Assembly: GCA_903970575.1 (NCBI GenBank)
Contig: CAJCJC010000251.1
Location: 1 to 6,130 of the forward strand
Origin: Alphaproteobacteria bacterium
Lineage (GTDB): Bacteria > Pseudomonadota > Alphaproteobacteria > BOG-932 > Roseiterribacteraceae
Direction of reading: 5' to 3'
DNA: 6,130 bases
Made by a program: the position numbers and the translations under genes. A model generated the notes under the pieces. That model saw only the letters and a program-made list of their open reading frames with translations. It was not told the origin of the DNA and did not search any database. Position 1 is the first letter of the stretch. Every line of letters starts with the position of its first letter. Of this stretch, positions 1-4,287 are shown in pieces.

Positions 1-556
1 TGATGCTTTCGCCAGCCCGACCGGCGGGGTCGGCTCCAGAGACGTTGAAATAGCGCAGCACGGCACAGGAAAGCCCATGCGCCGCCGCCGCGTCCGCGAG
101 CATCTGCTCCGTCATCAGCTTGGTCCAGCCATAAGGATTGATCGGCCGGGTCGGCGCCGTTTCCAGAATCGGCTGGCTTTCAGGCTCCCCATAGACGGCG
201 GCGGTAGACGAAAAGACCATGCGTTTCACGCCCGCCTCGACCACGGCCTCGATCAATGCAAGGCTGCCCACGGTATTGTTGCGGTAATAGGCCAACGGAT
301 ACGTGACAGACTCGCCAACCTCGATGCTGCCGGCGAAATGCATGACGGCGTCGATCGCGTGGTCGGCGAAAACCCGGCGCAGCAGATCGCGGTCACCGAT
401 GTCGCCCTCGATGAACGGCATCGAGTCCGGCACGGCCCAGCGCTGGCCAGTGGACAGATCGTCGATCGCGACGACCCGATGGCCGGCCTCCGCAAGCGCC
501 AGAACGGCGTGGCTACCGATAAACCCGGCGGCGCCGGTGACGAGGATATTGCTCAT
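1..556 (-). CDS. galE: UDP-glucose 4-epimerase (GalE/ExoB family), 3' end cut by window edge
   Basis: This gene encodes a short-chain dehydrogenase-type sugar-nucleotide epimerase that interconverts UDP-glucose and UDP-galactose in the cytoplasm using tightly bound NAD. It would supply UDP-galactose for exopolysaccharide or lipopolysaccharide. Only the first 185 residues are present; family members are usually about 330 to 340 long, so roughly the last 45% lies beyond the left edge. Visible features are the N-terminal Rossmann motif TGAAGFIG (residues 7-14), an acidic turn DDLSTG (32-37), HFAG (73-76), the strand SSTAAVYG (116-123) whose Thr118 aligns with catalytic Ser124 of the E. coli enzyme, the catalytic YxxxK pair Tyr142/Lys146 in PYGWTK, and RYFNVSGADP (168-177). 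The ATG at 556-554 directly precedes the canonical SNILVTGAAG start. No Shine-Dalgarno sequence precedes it. It lies 61 bases downstream of the cold-shock gene on the same strand. The family is certain; substrate specificity (glucose versus other UDP-sugars) is inferred. Confidence 0.95.
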   Translation of the reverse strand, partial: MSNILVTGAAGFIGSHAVLALAEAGHRVVAIDDLSTGQRWAVPDSMPFIEGDIGDRDLLRRVFADHAIDAVMHFAGSIEVGESVTYPLAYYRNNTVGSLALIEAVVEAGVKRMVFSSTAAVYGEPESQPILETAPTRPINPYGWTKLMTEQMLADAAAAHGLSCAVLRYFNVSGADPAGRAGESI

Positions 557-562
557 GACGGT

Positions 563-591
563 GATATAAAGGGGACGACGCCGATCACCAA
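563..591 (-). promoter_or_regulatory. Putative galE promoter giving a leaderless mRNA
   Basis: Read on the minus strand, TTGGTG (591-586) and TATATC (568-563) are separated by exactly 17 bases and match the sigma70 consensus at 3 of 6 and 4 of 6 positions. The A of the galE ATG (556) lies seven bases after the -10 box, which is where transcription would begin. This fits the absence of a Shine-Dalgarno sequence. The arms GGTGAT (560-565) and ATCACC (584-589) form a 6-bp inverted repeat overlapping both boxes, which may be chance. This is inference from spacing and sequence only. Confidence 0.4.
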
Positions 592-617
592 GGGCGGCTT
601 GTTGGCTGCGTCGCGCC

Positions 618-1160
618 TTAAAGGGGCATGACCCAGGTGGCTTCTCGGCCCTTTTCCACGTCTTGAACACGCATCTGTATGCGCTGGCCGGCCTCAAGCA
701 CGTTGAGGCCGGAACGGCGCAGAACGCTTTTATGGACAAACACATCCTTGCCCGAATCGTCGGCGGTAACGAAACCGAAGCCTTTGTCGGGCTTGAACCA
801 TTTAACCGTTCCCGACATCTCTTCCTCGGCGGCCGGTTGCGGCGCGGGGCGCATCTGTGGCGCGCTCATGCCCGTGCTCAGCGTTTCGACGATCCGCATG
901 ACCTGCGGTCCCTTCGGACCCTGGCCGATTTCACACACCAACTCCGCCTGATCGCCAAGTTCCTGAAGACCGGCGCGATGAAGGACGGAGACATGCAAAA
1001 AAGCATCTGGAGCGCCGTCAATCGGTGATACGAAGCCGAAACCTTTCGTGGCGTTGAACCACTTGAGGCGGGTTCGGACGGAATATCCTCCGTCGCTATC
1101 GAATTCGTGACCAAACCGAGACAACCAACTAACCTTCGTCCGAGGGTCGTCCAACTCCAT
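618..1160 (-). CDS. Two-domain cold-shock (CspA-type) RNA/DNA-binding protein
   Basis: The protein has two cold-shock (OB-fold) domains in tandem and probably binds single-stranded RNA or DNA in the cytoplasm as an RNA chaperone or regulator. With the ATG at 1160 it is 180 residues. Domain 1 (about 29-95) has KWFNATKGFGFVSP (RNP1, 33-46) and AFLHVS (RNP2, 53-58). A Pro/Ala/Glu-rich linker (about 95-114) follows. Domain 2 (115-180) has KWFKPDKGFGFVT (120-132) and DVFVHKSVL (139-147). The nucleic-acid-binding aromatic residues are kept in both domains. The N-terminal 28 residues match no domain I know. An in-frame GTG at 1178 would add six residues. I prefer the ATG because the best promoter match would start transcription at about 1171, downstream of that GTG; neither start has a Shine-Dalgarno sequence. 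The gene is divergent from the acyl-CoA ligase and 61 bases upstream of galE. Whether it responds to cold cannot be told from the sequence. Confidence 0.92.
   Translation of the reverse strand: MELDDPRTKVSWLSRFGHEFDSDGGYSVRTRLKWFNATKGFGFVSPIDGAPDAFLHVSVLHRAGLQELGDQAELVCEIGQGPKGPQVMRIVETLSTGMSAPQMRPAPQPAAEEEMSGTVKWFKPDKGFGFVTADDSGKDVFVHKSVLRRSGLNVLEAGQRIQMRVQDVEKGREATWVMPL
688..712 (-). repeat. Perfect 10-bp inverted repeat inside the cold-shock gene
   Basis: CCGGCCTCAA (688-697) and TTGAGGCCGG (703-712) are exact reverse complements around a five-base loop (698-702). In the mRNA this would be a stable hairpin in the second cold-shock domain, starting about 68 bases before the stop codon. No run of U follows it on the minus strand, so it is not an intrinsic terminator. 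A role in mRNA stability is possible, but chance in GC-rich coding DNA cannot be excluded. Confidence 0.5.
816..827 (-). promoter_or_regulatory. Possible internal ribosome binding site and ATG before cold-shock domain 2
   Basis: On the minus strand, GAGGAAGAG (827-819) immediately precedes an in-frame ATG (818-816). The GAGG/AGGA core is about four bases from the ATG, which is a usable Shine-Dalgarno arrangement and better than anything before the gene's own start. Translation from here would give a 66-residue protein beginning MSGTVKWF, the size and start of a classical single-domain CspA. The alternative is that the purine-rich stretch only encodes the Glu-Glu-Glu of the linker. Confidence 0.35.
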
Positions 1161-1178
1161 CGGGAACTGGTGGAACAC

Positions 1179-1206
1179 TTTATCGCGGAGTTTGGACTAA
1201 AGCCAA
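1179..1206 (-). promoter_or_regulatory. Putative promoter of the cold-shock gene
   Basis: On the minus strand, TTGGCT (1206-1201) and GATAAA (1184-1179) each match the sigma70 consensus at 4 of 6 positions, with a 16-base spacer. Transcription would start near 1171-1172, leaving a leader of about 11 bases before the ATG at 1160. This placement argues against the upstream GTG start at 1178. The inverted repeat at 1190-1208 overlaps the -35 box and most of the spacer. Confidence 0.4.
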
Positions 1207-1208
1207 AC
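1190..1208. repeat. Inverted repeat, possible operator between divergent genes
   Basis: GTTTGG (1190-1195) and CCAAAC (1203-1208) are perfect 6-bp inverted arms around a seven-base spacer. The 19-bp dyad sits within the predicted cold-shock promoter, where a bound dimeric repressor would block RNA polymerase. On the plus strand it is followed by six T residues (1211-1216), but there is no plus-strand gene upstream for it to terminate. The operator role is inferred from position only. Confidence 0.4.
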
Positions 1209-1252
1209 GGTTTTTTCTCTAAGCCGCGCATAAAATTGAGGTAATGCCTGGG

Positions 1253-1280
1253 TTGCGTCCCTGGCGCGGACGTTTAGATA
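1253..1280 (+). promoter_or_regulatory. Weak candidate promoter for the acyl-CoA ligase gene
   Basis: TTGCGT (1253-1258) and TAGATA (1275-1280) lie 16 bases apart and each match the consensus at about three positions. A start near 1287 would place the Shine-Dalgarno sequence (1291-1297) just inside the transcript. The match is weak; another sigma factor or another site in 1210-1290 is equally possible. Confidence 0.25.
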
Positions 1281-1290
1281 GAGGGTCTGG

Positions 1291-1297
1291 GGGAGGA
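1291..1297 (+). promoter_or_regulatory. Shine-Dalgarno sequence of the acyl-CoA ligase gene
   Basis: GGGAGGA lies seven bases before the ATG at 1305. It is the strongest ribosome binding site in the window and fixes the ligase start. It contrasts with the two leftward genes, which have none. Confidence 0.8.
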
Positions 1298-1304
1298 CCG
1301 GGTA

Positions 1305-3020
1305 ATGGATGCAGCTGTTGAATGCGCCGGCGCGGCATGGCCGTGGCTGACGCATTATCCCGAAGGGGTCGATTGGCATGCGTCGCTGCCGGTCAAGCCT
1401 CTTTATGCGCTGCTCGACGACACGGTGGCGCGTCACGGGGACAAGCCCGGCTTCAATTTCATGGGCAAGCGAACCAGTTACGGCAAGCTCGGGATGCTGG
1501 TCGACCGCTTCGCCCTCAGCCTGCGATCGATGATCGAGCCTGGCGACCGCGTGGCGCTGGTGCTGCCGAACTGCATCTATTATCCGATCGCTTTTTTTGC
1601 GATTCTGAAATGCGGCGGCATCGTCGTCAATTGCAACCCGCTCTATACCGAGACGGAGCTGCGACATCAGATACTGGATAGCGGCGCGAAAGCCGCCATC
1701 GTCATCGACGTCGCGGCTATCGCCCAAAAGCTTGCGAACATCGCCGAAGCGTGCCGGCTGGAAACGATCGTGGTCTGCCCAATGGCGGATATTCTGCCGT
1801 TTCCCCTCAACCTGCTGTACCGCGTGGCCAAGCGTAAGGACATCGCGCGGCTTCCCCTCGAAAAGCGCTATGTGCGCTATCGGCGCATGGTCGCGCGGGC
1901 GGGCAAAATCACGCCGCATCCGATCGATCCCGAACGCGACGTCGCCGTCCTGCAATATACCGGGGGGACCACGGGCGTGCCGAAGGGCGCGATGCTGACC
2001 CACGCCAATCTCTACGCCAACGCCATGCAAACGGGCTTGTTCTGCCCGGCGACAATCCCTGGCAAGGACCGAATTCTCGCGGTGATCCCGTTCTTTCACG
2101 TGTTCGCGATGACTTCGGCGCTCAATCATCCCATTTTTGCCGGGATTGAGATCGTCGCCCTGCCCCGCTTTGATGTAAAACAGGTGCTGAAGACGATTAA
2201 TAAGGCCAGACCCACGCTGTTTCCCGCGGTCCCCACCATTTACACGGCGATCAGCAATTATCCCGACTTTGCGAAGTATGACGTTTCGTCCATTCGCTTT
2301 TGCATATCGGGCGGCGCGCCCCTGCCGCTCGATGTAAAGGAGACTTTTGAAAAGCTAACCGGCTGCGCCCTTGTGGAGGGTTACGGTCTTTCGGAAACCT
2401 CGCCCGTCGCGTGCTGCAACCCGCCGCTCGGCGTCAACAAGGCGGGATCGATCGGAGTGCCGATCCCCCGGACCATCGTCGAGATTATTTCCATGGATGA
2501 CAGAATGACGCCCGTACCAATGGGCCAACCTGGAGAACTCTGCATCAGGGGGCCGCAGGTTATGGCGGGTTACTGGGAAAAGCCGGAAGAAACGACGTTC
2601 GCCATGGAGGGCGGTCGGTTTCATACGGGCGATATCGGGACGATGGATTCGGACGGCTACATTTATATCGTCGACCGGCTGAAGGATATTGTGATCGCCT
2701 CTGGCTATAAGATCTATCCGCGCAAGGTCGAGGAGGAAATCTATCGCCATTCGGCGGTGGAGGAATGCGTCGCCGGTGGCGTTCCGGACCGGTATCGCGG
2801 CGAAACCCTCAAGGTCTGGGTCAAGCTTCGGCCTGGCATGAGCCTGACCGCCGCGGAATTGCGCGACTTTCTGAAGGACAAGCTGTCCCCAATCGAAATG
2901 CCGAAGCTCATCGAGTTTCGTGACGCGCCTCTGCCCAAGACACTGATCGGAAAATTATCGCGGAAGGCGCTGATCGAGGAGGAGTTGGCGCTCGAACAAT
3001 CACCGCGCGCCAACGGATGA
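1305..3020 (+). CDS. AMP-forming acyl-CoA ligase (FadD/PimA-like fatty or dicarboxylic acid--CoA ligase)
   Basis: This 571-residue cytoplasmic enzyme activates a carboxylic acid with ATP to an acyl-adenylate and then to acyl-CoA, the entry step of beta-oxidation. It is a full-length member of the ANL (acyl-CoA synthetase) family. The large N-terminal domain holds the P-loop YTGGTTGVPKGA (218-229), FFHVFAMT (263-270), the GYGLSETSP adenine-binding motif (359-367), and TGD (441-443), whose Asp binds the ribose. The hinge and signature region DRLKDIVIASGYKIYP spans 457-472. The small C-terminal domain has PKTLIGKLSRKAL (544-556) with catalytic Lys550. The opening WPWLTHYPEGVDWH and the segment around ILPFP...KRKDIA resemble, from memory, medium/long-chain and dicarboxylate ligases such as PimA of Rhodopseudomonas, so fatty acids or dicarboxylates are both possible substrates. 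No signal peptide or membrane helix is evident. It starts the rightward beta-oxidation group, 130 bases before the thiolase. The family is certain; the substrate is not. Confidence 0.95.
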   Translation: MDAAVECAGAAWPWLTHYPEGVDWHASLPVKPLYALLDDTVARHGDKPGFNFMGKRTSYGKLGMLVDRFALSLRSMIEPGDRVALVLPNCIYYPIAFFAILKCGGIVVNCNPLYTETELRHQILDSGAKAAIVIDVAAIAQKLANIAEACRLETIVVCPMADILPFPLNLLYRVAKRKDIARLPLEKRYVRYRRMVARAGKITPHPIDPERDVAVLQYTGGTTGVPKGAMLTHANLYANAMQTGLFCPATIPGKDRILAVIPFFHVFAMTSALNHPIFAGIEIVALPRFDVKQVLKTINKARPTLFPAVPTIYTAISNYPDFAKYDVSSIRFCISGGAPLPLDVKETFEKLTGCALVEGYGLSETSPVACCNPPLGVNKAGSIGVPIPRTIVEIISMDDRMTPVPMGQPGELCIRGPQVMAGYWEKPEETTFAMEGGRFHTGDIGTMDSDGYIYIVDRLKDIVIASGYKIYPRKVEEEIYRHSAVEECVAGGVPDRYRGETLKVWVKLRPGMSLTAAELRDFLKDKLSPIEMPKLIEFRDAPLPKTLIGKLSRKALIEEELALEQSPRANG

Positions 3021-3050
3021 ATCCAACTGTCCCGACCCTGGTTGCCTGTT

Positions 3051-3064
3051 GGCGGTCAACCGCC
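3051..3064. repeat. Short inverted repeat in the ligase-thiolase gap
   Basis: GGCGGT (3051-3056) and ACCGCC (3059-3064) are perfect inverted arms separated by two bases. As RNA this would form a five-pair GC stem with a four-base loop, 31 bases after the ligase stop. No U run follows, so an intrinsic terminator is unlikely. A weak processing or attenuation site, an operator, or chance are all possible. Confidence 0.3.
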
Positions 3065-3140
3065 TATCTAGCGCGGTATTGACGTTCTTTGAGAAGCCCC
3101 GTCCACGCCGCCGAGCCGGCAGTGGATCGTGGCTTGACCC

Positions 3141-3144
3141 GGAG
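3141..3144 (+). promoter_or_regulatory. Shine-Dalgarno core deciding the thiolase start
   Basis: GGAG lies six bases before the ATG at 3151. This spacing, together with the protein starting directly at the first beta strand of the thiolase fold (PNAVITHFRRSPF), selects this ATG over an in-frame TTG at 3049 that would add 34 unrelated, Arg-rich residues. Confidence 0.65.
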
Positions 3145-3150
3145 CCTTGC

Positions 3151-4287
3151 ATGCCCAACGCCGTTATCACCCATTTTCGCCGGTCGCCGTTTCAATTCGC
3201 CACTAAGGGCGCTTTCGCGCGGACTCGCCCGGACGATCTGGCGGCGCAGGTCGTGGCCAAGCTGGTGGCGGATAGCGGGATAGCACCCGAGGATATCGAG
3301 GATTTGATTTTGGGCTGCACCTTTCCGGAGGGAGAGCAGGGCCTCAACCTCGGGCGGCTTCTCAGCTTTATGACACATCTCCCGCTTTCCGTGGCGGGCA
3401 CGACGATCAACCGCTTCTGCGGTTCGTCGATGACCTCGATCCACATGGCGGTGGGCGCGATCGCGGCTGGCGCCGGCGACGTCTTCATTTGCGCCGGGGT
3501 CGAATCGATGACGCGCGTGCCGATCCCCGGCTTCAACCCCTCGCCCAACCCGGCCCTCTATAAGGAATTCCCGCAGGCCTATATTTCGATGGGCGAAACG
3601 GCGGAAAACCTCGCGAAGCAATACCAGATCAGCCGCGCGCGGCAGGACGAACTCGCCGTCTTGTCCCAGCAGCGGGCCAGCGCGGCGGCCACGGCCGGCA
3701 AATTCGACGCCGAGATCGTGCCCATCGAGACCAAGGATGGCGCGGTCTCGACCGACGGAACCATCCGCGCCGAGACCAGCCTCGAAGGTCTGGCCGGCCT
3801 GAAGCCGGCCTTCGACGCGGCTGGCTCCGTCACCGCAGGCACCTCCTCACCGCTGACCGATGGCGCGGCGGGGGTCATGATCGTCTCCGAGGACTACGCC
3901 AGGGCGCATGGGCTGGAGGTGCTGGCCCGCATCAAGTCGATTTCCGTCGCGGGCTGCGCGCCGGAAATCATGGGCATAGGACCGGTTCCCGCCACCCAAA
4001 AGGCGCTGAAGCGGGCGGGGCTGACGCTGGCCGATATCGATATCATCGAACTGAACGAGGCGTTCGCCGCGCAATCGCTCGCTGTGATCCAGGACCTCGG
4101 CATAGATATGGGCAAGATGAATATAGACGGCGGCGCATTGGCGCTGGGCCATCCGCTCGGCGCCTCGGGCGCGCGGATCACCGGCAAGGCGGCGCAGCTT
4201 TTGAAGCGCGAGGGCAAGCAATTCGCCCTCGCCACCATGTGCATCGGCGGCGGACAGGGCATCGCGACTATTCTCGAGGCGGTGTGA
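3151..4287 (+). CDS. fadA: Thiolase (acetyl-CoA C-acyltransferase, FadA-like)
   Basis: This 378-residue cytoplasmic thiolase would cleave 3-ketoacyl-CoA with CoA to acetyl-CoA and a shortened acyl-CoA, the last step of beta-oxidation. All catalytic elements are present: nucleophilic Cys90 in NRFCGSS (87-93), GVESMTR (116-122), the substrate-loop segment VTAGTSSPLTDGAAG (227-241), NEAF (302-305), His334 in GHPLGASG (333-340), and the second Cys364 in CIGGGQG (364-370). The length is slightly below the usual 385 to 400 with no motif missing. Its stop codon overlaps the next gene's ATG by one base (TGATG), which implies translational coupling with the dehydrogenase/hydratase subunit; the two probably form a beta-oxidation complex. 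Thiolases can also run biosynthetically (acetoacetyl-CoA formation). The degradative role is inferred from the neighbouring ligase and dehydrogenase, and the symbol is by analogy. The thiolase family is certain. Confidence 0.94.
   Translation: MPNAVITHFRRSPFQFATKGAFARTRPDDLAAQVVAKLVADSGIAPEDIEDLILGCTFPEGEQGLNLGRLLSFMTHLPLSVAGTTINRFCGSSMTSIHMAVGAIAAGAGDVFICAGVESMTRVPIPGFNPSPNPALYKEFPQAYISMGETAENLAKQYQISRARQDELAVLSQQRASAAATAGKFDAEIVPIETKDGAVSTDGTIRAETSLEGLAGLKPAFDAAGSVTAGTSSPLTDGAAGVMIVSEDYARAHGLEVLARIKSISVAGCAPEIMGIGPVPATQKALKRAGLTLADIDIIELNEAFAAQSLAVIQDLGIDMGKMNIDGGALALGHPLGASGARITGKAAQLLKREGKQFALATMCIGGGQGIATILEAV

Noticed and set aside
77..631. Open frame of 184 codons on the plus strand opposite galE
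   Set aside because: It is Arg-rich, has no known motif, and is opposite an unmistakable epimerase.
1190..1216. Intrinsic terminator on the plus strand (dyad followed by six T)
   Set aside because: No plus-strand gene lies upstream to terminate, the stem is only six pairs with half of them A-T, and two bases separate it from the T run. An operator or incidental role fits better.
1197..2129. Open frame of 310 codons on the minus strand, antisense to the ligase gene
   Set aside because: It is His/Arg/Asp-rich with no recognisable domain, lies opposite a clear full-length enzyme in the mirrored frame typical of GC-rich shadow frames, and has no Shine-Dalgarno sequence.
3049..3150. TTG start giving the thiolase a 34-residue N-terminal extension
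   Set aside because: The extension is Arg/Pro/Ser-rich and not part of the thiolase fold, TTG has no ribosome binding site, and the ATG at 3151 has one.
3064..3621. Minus-strand open frame of 185 codons opposite the thiolase
   Set aside because: It is a shadow of the thiolase frame, with low-complexity Arg/His composition and no motif.
3792..3810. Perfect 7-bp inverted repeat GGCCGGC/GCCGGCC within the thiolase gene
   Set aside because: It encodes ordinary thiolase residues (AGLKPA) in GC-rich codons, with no U run and no positional reason for a regulatory role.
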